Shown in pieces: positions 1 to 6,684 of a DNA stretch of 10,552 nt. The notes under the pieces are model-generated. The model worked only from the letters and a program-made list of their open reading frames with translations. It was not told where the DNA came from and did not search any database. The position numbers and the translations under genes were made by a program. The DNA is from Pseudomonadota bacterium (GTDB lineage Bacteria; Pseudomonadota; Alphaproteobacteria; Reyranellales; Reyranellaceae): contig JAEZHS010000327.1 in assembly GCA_023436825.1 (NCBI GenBank), forward strand, positions 1 to 10,552, read 5' to 3'. The first letter of the stretch is position 1; each line of letters starts with the position of its first letter.

Positions 1-34
1 ATCCCTTTCCCGTGCGCCCCGGCCCCCGGCCGCG

Positions 35-80
35 TCTCGAAGGGTGGGCCACAGTCTCGTTGTTGCCCACCCTTCGAGAG
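35..80. repeat. Intergenic inverted repeat, 15-bp perfect stem
   Basis: Positions 35-49 (TCTCGAAGGGTGGGC) pair perfectly with 66-80 (GCCCACCCTTCGAGA), leaving a 16-nt loop. It lies beyond the 3' end of the minus-strand SDR gene, so its transcript could fold as a terminator or 3'-end stabiliser, although no T-run follows. The CTCGAAGG box recurs in the neighbouring element at 97-104, so both look like members or fragments of one dispersed repeat family. The palindrome is directly visible; the family assignment is inference. Confidence 0.75.
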
Positions 81-96
81 TCGCGCATGTGAATGC

Positions 97-129
97 TCGA
101 AGGACGCTGCGCGTCCTTCTCAGGATGAG
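97..129. repeat. REP-like palindromic repeat fragment
   Basis: CTCGAAGG is followed by a hairpin (AAGGACG at 101-107 pairing with CGTCCTT at 113-119 around a 5-nt loop) and then CTCAGGATGAGG. The combination of a CTCGAAGG box, a GC-rich hairpin and CTCAGGATGAGG resembles a dispersed intergenic repeat that I recall from many alphaproteobacterial genomes. It lies 16 bp beyond the stop of the SDR gene and is the nearest candidate transcription terminator for it. Confidence 0.6.
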
Positions 130-144
130 GTTTTGTTGTTCGGC

Positions 145-918
145 CTAATGCCGCGCTGCCTGACCACCATCCAAAGTCATCACCACGCCGCTGATGTAGC
201 TGGCGCGATCCGATGCAAGGAACACCGTGAGGTCGGCGACCTCCTCGGGCTCGGCGGCGCGGCCGAACGGCATGTGCTTGGTAAGCTCGGGCCAGCGCTC
301 GGGATCGCCGAACTTCTGCTCGGCCTGGCCGCGCAGCAGGGTCAGCATGCGGTCGGTGCGGGTGGCCGGCGGATTGATCGCCACCACCCGCACGCCGTGA
401 TCGACGCTCCGCGAGCCGACCGTGCGGGTGAAAGCCATCAGGCTGGCATTGCCCATCGAGCCGGTGACATAGTCGTAATTGTAGGCCTCGCCCGCCAGGC
501 CGATGATGTTGACGACGGCGCCCTTCTTGCGCGCGTACATCTTCTCCAGCATGGCGCGGGTGGCGTTGATGTAGCCGAACACCTTCAGCTCCCAGGACTC
601 GCGCCACTTGGCCTCGGTCATGGCGAAGATGTCGCCGCGCGGGATGGCGCCGGCGTTGTTCACCAGGATGTCGGCATGGCCCACCGCATCGACTACCGCG
701 CGCACCGTGTCGCCCTTGGAGAAATCAGCGGGATGGATCTCGACCGGCACGTTGTGCCGCGCCCGGATCTTGTCGCGCGCAGATTCGAGCGATTCCTTGG
801 AGCGCGAGGCGATGTGCACGGCGCAGCCTTCGCTGGCAAAGGCCATGGCGCAGGCGAAGCCGATGCCGCGGCTGCCGCCGGTGATGAGGACGGTCTTGCC
901 GGTGAGTTTCATATCCAT
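145..918 (-). CDS. SDR-family oxidoreductase-fold protein with altered active site
   Basis: A 257-aa protein of classical short-chain dehydrogenase/reductase length and fold. The Rossmann nucleotide motif TGGSRGIG is at residues 13-20, NNAG at 87-90, and the C-terminal strand ends in the usual LDGG (249-252). A reductase or dehydrogenase acting on a small alcohol or ketone would be the default reading. However, the active-site helix reads YVTGSMGNASLMAFTR (150-165). Aligning AFTR with the canonical Y-x3-K-A-A-L-x-A-F-T-R puts Gly153 where the catalytic Tyr belongs and Asn157 where Lys belongs. Tyr146, Tyr148 and Tyr150 are nearby but out of register. The substrate is unknown. The ATG at 918 is chosen because AAAGGA (927-932) lies 8 nt upstream. 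The gene is divergent from the GFA gene across 60 bp that probably holds both promoters. Fold confidence is high; catalytic activity is doubtful. Confidence 0.9.
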   Translation of the reverse strand: MDMKLTGKTVLITGGSRGIGFACAMAFASEGCAVHIASRSKESLESARDKIRARHNVPVEIHPADFSKGDTVRAVVDAVGHADILVNNAGAIPRGDIFAMTEAKWRESWELKVFGYINATRAMLEKMYARKKGAVVNIIGLAGEAYNYDYVTGSMGNASLMAFTRTVGSRSVDHGVRVVAINPPATRTDRMLTLLRGQAEQKFGDPERWPELTKHMPFGRAAEPEEVADLTVFLASDRASYISGVVMTLDGGQAARH

Positions 919-978
919 TGAACGTTTCCTTTCGGGCCGGACGTTATCATAGGATTCCCAGCCTTACGGAGGGCCTCG

Positions 979-1392
979 ATGATCAAGGGAAGTTGCGCTT
1001 GCGGCCGTGTCCGGTTCGAGATCGATGCGGCGCGGTCGATGACCTATTGCCATTGCGTGAACTGCCGCAAGCTTACGGCAGCGAGCGTCGCGACCTATGT
1101 CCATGTCGATAGGGACAAATTCCGCTGGCTGGCCGGCGAGGACAACATCAGCGCCTATGAGTCGTCGCCGGGCAGCTTCCGCAAGTTCTGCCGGACCTGC
1201 GGCTCGATGGTTCCCGGCCAGGCGCCCTATCTCCCGACGGTCAGCATACCGGCCGGCCTGTTCGACGACGATCCCGGCGTGCGTCCGCGCCTGCACGTCT
1301 TCACCTCGTCAAAGGCGCCATGGCACGAGATCACCGACGACCTGCCGCAGCATCCGAAATGGGTGCCGGGGTTCGAGCCCAAACAGGGCTGA
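979..1392 (+). CDS. GFA/CENP-V-type zinc-binding protein
   Basis: A 137-aa protein matching the glutathione-dependent formaldehyde-activating enzyme (GFA)/CENP-V family in length and cysteine pattern. GSCACGRV near the N-terminus supplies Cys6 and Cys8, CHCVNC gives Cys24, Cys26 and Cys29, and CRTCG gives Cys71 and Cys74. These are the residues that bind two zinc ions in the family fold. It is probably cytoplasmic, with no signal peptide. Family members are often annotated as S-hydroxymethylglutathione synthases, but that activity is contested and the true substrate here is unknown. The ATG at 979 follows a strong GGAGGG (968-973) with 5-nt spacing. It is transcribed away from the SDR gene, so co-regulation from the shared 919-978 region is possible, and it converges on the MBL hydrolase across the nested palindrome at 1422-1520. 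Confidence 0.9.
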   Translation: MIKGSCACGRVRFEIDAARSMTYCHCVNCRKLTAASVATYVHVDRDKFRWLAGEDNISAYESSPGSFRKFCRTCGSMVPGQAPYLPTVSIPAGLFDDDPGVRPRLHVFTSSKAPWHEITDDLPQHPKWVPGFEPKQG

Positions 1393-1421
1393 ACGCATCG
1401 CGGGCTAACACATCCTTCATG

Positions 1422-1520
1422 CTCCTCTCCCCCTTGGGAGAGAGGCTGGGTGAGGGGATGATGCAGGGGAAGCCTTCGCGGTGCACCCCTCACCTAACCT
1501 CTCCCCCAAGGGGGAGAGGA
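1422..1520. repeat. Nested palindromic repeat between convergent genes
   Basis: The left arm (1422-1457) and right arm (1486-1520) are imperfect reverse complements of about 35 bp around a 28-nt centre. Each arm is itself a hairpin: CTCTCCCCC-TTG-GGAGAGAG on the left and CCTCTCCCCC-AAG-GGGGAGAGG on the right, and each carries a GTGAGGGG/CCCCTCAC inner end. The DNA can therefore form two small hairpins or one long one. It fills most of the 146-bp gap between convergent genes ending at 1392 and 1539, a natural place for a bidirectional terminator. The sequence resembles a common dispersed proteobacterial repeat; no coding capacity is visible. Confidence 0.8.
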
Positions 1521-1538
1521 ATATGAGACCGGAGTCGC

Positions 1539-2432
1539 CTAAAGCCGATAGACGCTGTCGATCCGCGCGTTGCCGTCGTCGGTCTTCACCCGGCCGTCCT
1601 TCACCATCTGGATGAGATGGGCCAGCATCGAGCGGCCGGCGGCAGCGTGCAGGTGCACCGGTGTGTCGGCGTAGTTCTTGGCCACCATCTGCGAGACGGT
1701 CTGCGGTCCTTCCTTGAGCCGCGCCATGATCTGCGCCTCACGGCCGAGCCGATGCTCGATGTAGGACTGCACGAAGGGATTGGGATTGCGGATCTCCGCC
1801 CCGTGCGTCGGGATGTAGAGCGTCTCGTCACGCGGCAGAAGCTTGCGCAGGCTCGCGAAGTAGTCGGCCATGTTGCCGTCGGGCGGCGAGATCACCGCCG
1901 TCGACCAGCCCATGACATGGTCGCCCGACAGCAGCGCCTTCTCCTCCTTGAGCGCAAAGCAGAGATGGTTGGATATGTGGCCGGGTGTGTGCACGGCCTC
2001 GACATTCCAGCCATCGCCCTGGATGACGTCGCCGTCGCTCAGCTTGATGTCGGGCGCGAAGGCGAGATCGCCGAACTGTTCTGGCTTGTCGTCGCTTTCG
2101 GGCCTGGGATGGGGCCCGAAGGAATAGACCTTGGCGCCGGTCGCCTTGGCGAGCGCCGGTGTCGCCGGCACATGATCGACATGGGTATGCGTCACCAGGA
2201 TGTGCGTCACCGTCTCGCCGCGCAGGGCGCGCAGCACGGCGTCGACATGCTCCGGCATGTCAGGCCCCGGGTCCACGACCGCGACCTTGCCGTGGCCGAT
2301 GACGTAGGTGCCGGTGCCCTTGAACGTGAAGGGATTCGGATTGTGGGCGATGACGCGCCGGATCAGAGGCGTCACCTCCATCGCCGTGCCGTAGTCGAAC
2401 TTGAATTCCTTGATGAAGGGAATGCCGGGCAT
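1539..2432 (-). CDS. MBL-fold metallo-hydrolase, LACTB2-like
   Basis: A 297-aa cytoplasmic metallo-beta-lactamase-fold hydrolase. The dinuclear-zinc motif HTHVDH is at residues 82-87, followed by HTPGH (148-152), the bridging Asp171 in SGDH, and His210 in PTHG, so the metal set looks complete. The tail from about residue 225 (REAQIMARLKEG, then HAAAGRSMLAHL) resembles the winged-helix domain found in LACTB2-type proteins. The family includes glyoxalase II-like thioesterases, lactonases and, for human LACTB2, an endoribonuclease, so the substrate cannot be read from sequence. It is the second gene of an operon with the secreted propeller protein. Its Shine-Dalgarno AAAGGA (2438-2443) overlaps that gene's TAA stop (2442-2444), with 5 nt to the ATG at 2432, which suggests translational coupling. 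The GTGTYVIG segment near residue 40 is typical of this subfamily. Confidence 0.92.
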   Translation of the reverse strand: MPGIPFIKEFKFDYGTAMEVTPLIRRVIAHNPNPFTFKGTGTYVIGHGKVAVVDPGPDMPEHVDAVLRALRGETVTHILVTHTHVDHVPATPALAKATGAKVYSFGPHPRPESDDKPEQFGDLAFAPDIKLSDGDVIQGDGWNVEAVHTPGHISNHLCFALKEEKALLSGDHVMGWSTAVISPPDGNMADYFASLRKLLPRDETLYIPTHGAEIRNPNPFVQSYIEHRLGREAQIMARLKEGPQTVSQMVAKNYADTPVHLHAAAGRSMLAHLIQMVKDGRVKTDDGNARIDSVYRL

Positions 2433-2441
2433 GCGGATCCT

Positions 2442-4142
2442 TTAGGGCGCGGGCGGCGTCAGCTTGTAGAGCGCGTTGCGGATGTCGGAGCTGACATAGA
2501 CCGTGCCGCCAGCGCCGACCGTGACGCCCGTCGGCACCAGCGCCGGCGGTCCGCCCGGATAGGGCGGCAGGCCGATATCGAGGTTGGAGGCGATCACCGT
2601 CTTGGCGCCCGTCGCAGGGTCGATGGCAACCACGCGCTTCTGGCCGACCTCGGCCACGAACAGCCGTCCATCGGGCCCGACGGCGATGCCCTCGGGGCCG
2701 GCGAGGCCATCGGCCACGACCCGGCGCGCGCCGGTCGCGACATTGATCTCGGCCACCGCGCCGGCAGCGATCTCGGTGAGGTAGATCAGATCGTCCTTGC
2801 CGCGCGCCATCGCCACGGGCCCGCGCAGCTCCTTGGCGATGGTTGAACGCTGCTTGCCGTCGGCGCTCACCTTGACGAGGTTGGAGCTCGCGAGCTCGGC
2901 GACGTAGATCGTGCCGTCGGCCGTCTCCAGCGCATCGACCGGTGCCGCGAACTCGCCGAAGCTCGCCACCAGCTTGCCGGTCTTGCGATCGACTTTCTCG
3001 ACGGTGTTGGAGAACCAGCTCGTCAGCAGGACATGCCTCGGCCCGACCGAGATGCCGAGCGGATAGGCGTGCGTCTCGCCATGCACGCGAATGACGTCGT
3101 GCACCGCGCCAGTCTGGCCGTCGACGGTGCGATAGCTGAACACGTCGGCGACGTGGATCGTATCCTTGCCGCCTTCCGAGACGACGGCGAGATCGGCGGG
3201 AATGGCGAGCTTGCCCTCGACGATGGTCCTGTGCGCCCCGGTCTGCTTGTCGACCAGGTAGACGCCGTTGTCGGTCATCGAGGTTACGAACAGCCGGCCG
3301 CGCGAATCGAAGGCGAGATTGTCGAGCCCGGGCTTCATCGAGGCCACCAGCTTCTTGGCCTTGCTGGTGAGGCTCACGCTCCAGATGTTGCCGGTGCCGG
3401 TGTCGACGACGTAGACGTTGTCACGGTTCTGCGGATCGATGTTGGCCGCCGCCGGGATCTTGAAGCCATCGGCGATCACCTCGATGCCGCCGGTCTCGAG
3501 GTTGATCTTGACGACCTGGCCCTTGAACCAGAGCGGTCCGTAGAGGAAGCCGTCATCCTTGTGGATCTCGAAGCCGTTCAGCCCGCCCATCTTCTCGGCG
3601 ATGCGGCGCAGCTCGGTGCGCGGAAACGGCTTGAAGTCGGGCTTGTCGACGTTCTTGAGATCGATCTCGTAGAGCGCATCGCCGAGGAAGACCTCGGAGA
3701 CGAACAGGCGCCCGTCCTTGCCAAAGGCCAGCGAATTGGGGCCGCCCATGCCGTTGGCGACTTCGATGGTCTTGCCGTTGGGCCGGCGGATGTAGACCTT
3801 GCCCAGCAGGAAGGCCGTCCACGCCATCGTGCCGTCCTCGGCGAAGGCGATGTCGTCGGCCATGCCGATCGGCTCGCCGATGAAGCGGTCGACCTCTCCC
3901 GAATCGATCTGCACGCGATAGATGGTCTGACCGATCACCGAGCCGGCGAAGAGCTGATCGTCCTTGTTGAAGGCGAGGCCATGAACGCCGTGGAACCACG
4001 AGCCCGCCACCAGGAACTGCTGCTCGTATTCCTTTGCCGGCGGCGCAGGAGGCGGAGACGGCGCCGGCGTCTGCTGGGCCATGGCGCCGCCGATCATGGC
4101 GAACGCAAGCGCCAGCGAGGTGAAAAACCGGCCGCACTCCAT
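2442..4142 (-). CDS. Secreted SMP-30/NHL-like beta-propeller protein
   Basis: A 566-aa exported protein. Residues 1-22 form a signal peptide ending in a probable signal peptidase I site GAMA|QQ, followed by a proline-rich linker (about 25-36) and then a long series of beta-propeller blades. Repeated blade signatures of the form LAFGKDGRLFVSE, LAFDSRGRLFVTS, ALETADGTIYVAE and IAVGPDGRLFVAE recur at roughly 40-50 residue intervals. The length could hold two six-bladed propellers or one large one. The fold is shared by SMP-30/gluconolactonase/LRE proteins, NHL-repeat proteins and Vgb-type lyases; catalytic residues cannot be assigned confidently, so function is open. It probably acts in the periplasm. 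The ATG at 4142 follows a strong GGAGGA (4149-4154) with 6-nt spacing. It heads the operon with the MBL hydrolase, which hints at action on the same or related compounds, but one product is exported and the other is not. Confidence 0.85.
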   Translation of the reverse strand: MECGRFFTSLALAFAMIGGAMAQQTPAPSPPPAPPAKEYEQQFLVAGSWFHGVHGLAFNKDDQLFAGSVIGQTIYRVQIDSGEVDRFIGEPIGMADDIAFAEDGTMAWTAFLLGKVYIRRPNGKTIEVANGMGGPNSLAFGKDGRLFVSEVFLGDALYEIDLKNVDKPDFKPFPRTELRRIAEKMGGLNGFEIHKDDGFLYGPLWFKGQVVKINLETGGIEVIADGFKIPAAANIDPQNRDNVYVVDTGTGNIWSVSLTSKAKKLVASMKPGLDNLAFDSRGRLFVTSMTDNGVYLVDKQTGAHRTIVEGKLAIPADLAVVSEGGKDTIHVADVFSYRTVDGQTGAVHDVIRVHGETHAYPLGISVGPRHVLLTSWFSNTVEKVDRKTGKLVASFGEFAAPVDALETADGTIYVAELASSNLVKVSADGKQRSTIAKELRGPVAMARGKDDLIYLTEIAAGAVAEINVATGARRVVADGLAGPEGIAVGPDGRLFVAEVGQKRVVAIDPATGAKTVIASNLDIGLPPYPGGPPALVPTGVTVGAGGTVYVSSDIRNALYKLTPPAP

Positions 4143-4148
4143 CCCGTT

Positions 4149-4154
4149 TCCTCC
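4149..4154 (-). promoter_or_regulatory. Ribosome binding site of the propeller gene
   Basis: GGAGGA on the minus strand, 6 nt before the ATG at 4142. It fixes the start just ahead of the signal peptide. Confidence 0.85.
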
Positions 4155-4205
4155 GACCCTTCCAACCCTTCTGCGGCGCGGACTTTAAACCGTCATCGTC
4201 AAGAC

Positions 4206-4279
4206 TGTCATCCCGAGGCCGCAGGCCGAGGGACCTTTAATGCCGCAGGACAAAGCTGCTTGCTTTGCTCGGGATGACA
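4206..4279. repeat. 74-bp repeat with 12-bp inverted ends, copy 1
   Basis: The ends TGTCATCCCGAG (4206-4217) and CTCGGGATGACA (4268-4279) are exact reverse complements. Inside are a GGCC-GCA-GGCC mini-palindrome (4217-4227), GAGGGACCTTT (4228-4238) and a small hairpin CAAAGC-TGCTT-GCTTTG (4251-4267). The same ends and the GAGGGACCTTT block recur in the copy at 5496-5568, while the rest differs. It sits between the divergent propeller and racemase genes, 61 bp before the racemase ATG. There is no coding capacity and I see no flanking target-site duplication. It resembles a widespread non-autonomous intergenic repeat beginning GTCATCCCGAG. Confidence 0.85.
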
Positions 4280-4327
4280 GCGGCCTTGTATCGGCTAACA
4301 TTCCCCACCGAAGTAGGTGCATTTCGC

Positions 4328-4334
4328 AGGAGGG
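4328..4334 (+). promoter_or_regulatory. Ribosome binding site deciding the racemase start
   Basis: AGGAGGG lies 5 nt before the ATG at 4340. It decides against the in-frame upstream start at 4265, which falls inside the repeat and lacks such a site. Confidence 0.88.
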
Positions 4335-4339
4335 AAACC

Positions 4340-5491
4340 ATGGCAGGTCCGCTTTCGGGGCTGACGATCGTCGAGCTGGCCGGCATCGGCCCCGGTCCGA
4401 TGTGCTCGATGATGCTGGGCGACATGGGCGCCGACGTGATCCGCGTCGACCGCACCAAGGCGCATGTCATGGACCGCCTGGCCGATCCGAAATTCGCCGT
4501 GCACAACCGCAGCCGGCGCTCGGTCTCCGTCGACCTGCAGAAGAAGGAAGGCGTCGAAGTCGTGTTGCGGCTGATCGAGAAGGCCGACGGCATCACCGAG
4601 CCGTTCCGTCCCGGCGTCGCCGAGCGCCTCGGTCTGGGACCGGACGTTTGCCTCGCGCGCAATCCCAAGCTGGTCTATGGCCGCATGACCGGCTGGGGCC
4701 AGGAAGGCCCGCTCGCCAAGGCGGCCGGCCACGACATCAACTACATCGCGCTGACCGGCGCCCTGCATGCGATCGGCGTCAAGGATAAGCCGACGCCGCC
4801 CCTGAACCTCGTCGGCGACTTCGGCGGCGGCGGCATGTTGCTGGCCTTCGGCATGGTCTGTGGCCTTTTGGAGGCACAGCGTTCGGGCAAGGGCCAGGTG
4901 ATCGATGCGGCCATGGTCGACGGCGCGGCGCTGCTGCTGGGCGGCATCTACGGCATGGCGGGTGCAGGTTTGTGGAACGACCACGACCGCGAGACCAACA
5001 TGCTCGACGGCGGCGCCCACTTCTACGGCACCTACGAGACCAAGGACGGCAAGTTCGTCTGCATCGGCTCGATCGAGCCACAGTTCTACGCCGAGCTGCT
5101 GGAGAAGACCGGCCTGCAGGGCGAGAGCCTGCCGGCGCAGATGGATCGCAAGGCGTGGGCCCAGCTCAAGAGCCGGCTGGCCGGCATCTTCCGCACCAAG
5201 ACGCGCGACGAGTGGTGCGCCATCATGGAAGGCACCGACATCTGCTTCGCGCCGGTACTCACCATGAAGGAGGCCTCGCAGCATCCACACGCCAAGGCGC
5301 GCGGCGCCTATGTCGACGTCTCGGGCTTCCCGCAGCCCGCCCCCGCGCCGCGCTTCTCGCGCACCAAGGAGAGCATCAAGGGACCGGCCGCCAAGCGCGG
5401 CCAGCACACCGACGAGGTGCTGAGCCAGCGCGGCTTCTCGGCCAAGGAGATCGGCGAGCTGAAGGCGGCGGGAGTGGTGGGGCCTCAATGA
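4340..5491 (+). CDS. Alpha-methylacyl-CoA racemase, CaiB/BaiF (class III CoA-transferase) family
   Basis: A 383-aa protein of family III. The N-terminus ([20 protein letters not shown], 1-20) and the [15 protein letters not shown] block (87-101) match alpha-methylacyl-CoA racemases better than formyl- or carnitine-CoA transferases, which usually read ENFRPG. The candidate racemase acid/base pair is His131 in GHDINY (130-135) and Asp160 in GDFGGG (159-164), with Glu246 in IEPQFY as the third active-site residue, corresponding to His126/Asp156/Glu241 of the mycobacterial enzyme. The length matches human AMACR (382 aa). The reaction would be epimerisation of 2-methyl branched acyl-CoA thioesters, allowing beta-oxidation of isoprenoid- or sterol-like side chains; a CoA-transferase role cannot be fully excluded. 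It is cytoplasmic and appears monocistronic. The ATG at 4340 is fixed by AGGAGGG 5 nt upstream and by the family N-terminus. Repeats lie on both sides. Confidence 0.9.
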   Translation: MAGPLSGLTIVELAGIGPGPMCSMMLGDMGADVIRVDRTKAHVMDRLADPKFAVHNRSRRSVSVDLQKKEGVEVVLRLIEKADGITEPFRPGVAERLGLGPDVCLARNPKLVYGRMTGWGQEGPLAKAAGHDINYIALTGALHAIGVKDKPTPPLNLVGDFGGGGMLLAFGMVCGLLEAQRSGKGQVIDAAMVDGAALLLGGIYGMAGAGLWNDHDRETNMLDGGAHFYGTYETKDGKFVCIGSIEPQFYAELLEKTGLQGESLPAQMDRKAWAQLKSRLAGIFRTKTRDEWCAIMEGTDICFAPVLTMKEASQHPHAKARGAYVDVSGFPQPAPAPRFSRTKESIKGPAAKRGQHTDEVLSQRGFSAKEIGELKAAGVVGPQ

Positions 5492-5495
5492 CCCC

Positions 5496-5568
5496 TGTCA
5501 TCCCGAGCGCAGCGAGGGACCTTTCCTGTTGCCGTAAAGGTCCCTCACCTTTCAGCCTCGGGATGACA
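5496..5568. repeat. 73-bp repeat with 12-bp inverted ends, copy 2
   Basis: The ends TGTCATCCCGAG (5496-5507) and CTCGGGATGACA (5557-5568) are identical to those of the copy at 4206-4279. Inside is a second perfect stem, GAGGGACCTTT (5514-5524) with AAAGGTCCCTC (5536-5546), around an 11-nt loop. The element occupies almost all of the 79 bp between the racemase stop (5491) and the GTG start of the EI24 gene (5571). It is therefore both a candidate terminator for the racemase and the immediate leader of the next gene. Confidence 0.88.
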
Positions 5569-5570
5569 TC

Positions 5571-6284
5571 GTGATCCGCGCCTTCGAACTGGCGGCTCGC
5601 CAGCTCGGCGACCCCAAGCTGCGCACCATCATCTGGTGGTCGCTGCTGCTCAGCCTGGTGCTGCAGGTCGGCATCGCCTGGCTGGGCTGGTGGCTCTTGC
5701 AGTCCTTCGCCACCTTCGAATGGAAGTGGATCAACGAGGTCGTCATCTGGGCGAGCGGCGCGGGCGTGATCGTGCTGGCGCTGATGCTGTTCCCGGCGAG
5801 CTTCGGCATCGTCATCTCGATCTTCCTGGAGCAGATCGCCGACATCGTCGAAGCGGAACACTATCCGCAGCTCGGCAAGGCGCGCGGCATCCCGATCTGG
5901 ACCGGCATCTGGACGGGCGTGGTGTTCCTCCTGGCGGTGCTCGCGATCAACCTGGTGATGCTGCCCTTCTACGTGCTGGCGCTGTTCATCGCCGGCCTCG
6001 GCGCCGTACTGTTCTACGCCGTCAACGGCTGGCTGGCGGGCCGCGTCTACTACGAACAGGTTGCGCTGCGGCGGCTCAGTCCGGCGGAGGTCAAGGCCTG
6101 GCGGCGCACCAACGCCGGGGTGCTGTGGCTGACTGGAATCGTGATCGTGTTCCTGGGCACCATCCCGATCCTGAACCTGATCGTGCCGCTGCTGGGCGTG
6201 GCGGCCATGGTGCATGTGGCACAAACGCTCAAACCGCCGATCCCGCCGGGCCGACCCTTTAATCCACCGGCATCGCCGCGCTAG
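5571..6284 (+). CDS. EI24-domain (CysZ-like superfamily) integral membrane protein
   Basis: A 237-aa inner-membrane protein with hydrophobic segments at about residues 20-44, 56-86, 112-157 (long, probably two helices) and 182-217. The end IPILNLIVPLLGVAAMVHVAQ-like segment (about 198-218) is the hallmark of alphaproteobacterial EI24-domain proteins, where a P-x-L-N-L-x-x-P stretch precedes A-A-M-V-H. The superfamily includes the sulfate transporter CysZ, but most bacterial members are uncharacterised and nothing here ties it to sulfur assimilation. The GTG at 5571 is chosen because the predicted N-terminus (MIRAFELAARQLGDPK) is what family members start with. No good Shine-Dalgarno is present: the upstream sequence is the end of the repeat, with only GGGA about 7 nt away, so translation may be weak or structured. 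It is followed after 9 bp by the lipoprotein gene. Confidence 0.88.
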   Translation: MIRAFELAARQLGDPKLRTIIWWSLLLSLVLQVGIAWLGWWLLQSFATFEWKWINEVVIWASGAGVIVLALMLFPASFGIVISIFLEQIADIVEAEHYPQLGKARGIPIWTGIWTGVVFLLAVLAINLVMLPFYVLALFIAGLGAVLFYAVNGWLAGRVYYEQVALRRLSPAEVKAWRRTNAGVLWLTGIVIVFLGTIPILNLIVPLLGVAAMVHVAQTLKPPIPPGRPFNPPASPR

Positions 6285-6293
6285 ATTGGCGGC

Positions 6294-6683
6294 ATGAGAC
6301 GGGGGATAAGGGCTTTGGGAGCCCTGCTACTGGTCACGGGCTGCAACAGCGACAGCCCGCCGCAATACTCGTTGGCCGGCGGCGAAAAAGGCGTGTTCAG
6401 CTCGCGCAAAGCGGGCTCCCCGATCCCGCTCGACCGCATCAAAGGCCTCGACGAGAACCAGCTGGTCGCCCTGCTGGGCGCCGGCGTCCTCGACCGCAAG
6501 GACGATCCGGCCCGCGCGCTGCGCTACCAGTCCGATGCCTGCGTGCTGTTCGTCTATCTCTACCGCAAGAGCGGCACGGCCTGGCAGGCCGAGTTCGCCG
6601 ATGCCTACGACCTGCACCTGCGGCCGCTGCCGGTCGACCAGTGCGCCGGGTCGGTGGCCGCCCAGAAGAAACGGGTCGCCTGA
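6294..6683 (+). CDS. Small lipoprotein, unknown function
   Basis: A 129-aa protein with a short lipoprotein signal: MRRGIR charged start, hydrophobic ALGALLL, lipobox LVTGC with Cys17 as the lipidation site. The mature part contains GLDENQLVALLG (about 50-61) and, further on, RYQSDACVLFVYLY. This arrangement (helix ending in LLG, then an R-Y-x-x-x-x-C-x-L-x-x-x-L-Y strand pair) recalls small BamE/OmlA-like lipoproteins seen in alphaproteobacteria; that is an inference from pattern, not an identification. A second cysteine pair member, in VDQCAGS near the C-terminus, could form a disulfide with the Cys in SDACV. The ATG at 6294 begins 9 bp after the EI24 stop and the next gene begins 1 bp after this stop, so the three are probably one transcript. 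Confidence 0.78.
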   Translation: MRRGIRALGALLLVTGCNSDSPPQYSLAGGEKGVFSSRKAGSPIPLDRIKGLDENQLVALLGAGVLDRKDDPARALRYQSDACVLFVYLYRKSGTAWQAEFADAYDLHLRPLPVDQCAGSVAAQKKRVA

Positions 6684-6684
6684 A

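Noticed and set aside
1617..2846. Long plus-strand open frame of 409 codons opposite the MBL and propeller genes
   Set aside because: It is antisense to two well-supported genes, spans their junction, is rich in R/H/D/G/A as expected for reverse-complement frames of GC-rich genes, and shows no domain motif.
3033..4277. Plus-strand open frame of 414 codons opposite the propeller gene
   Set aside because: It is the antisense shadow of a gene with a clear signal peptide and blade repeats. It contains an arginine run from the reverse of the proline-rich linker and runs into the repeat at 4206-4279.
4265..4339. Upstream in-frame start for the racemase
   Set aside because: The added 25 residues would be encoded by the repeat end and leader, there is no ribosome binding site, and the family N-terminus begins at 4340 behind a strong AGGAGGG.
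4206..5568. A composite transposon carrying the racemase
   Set aside because: There is no transposase, no target-site duplication around either repeat, and the repeats are only about 74 bp. Paired MITE-like repeats is the most that can be said.
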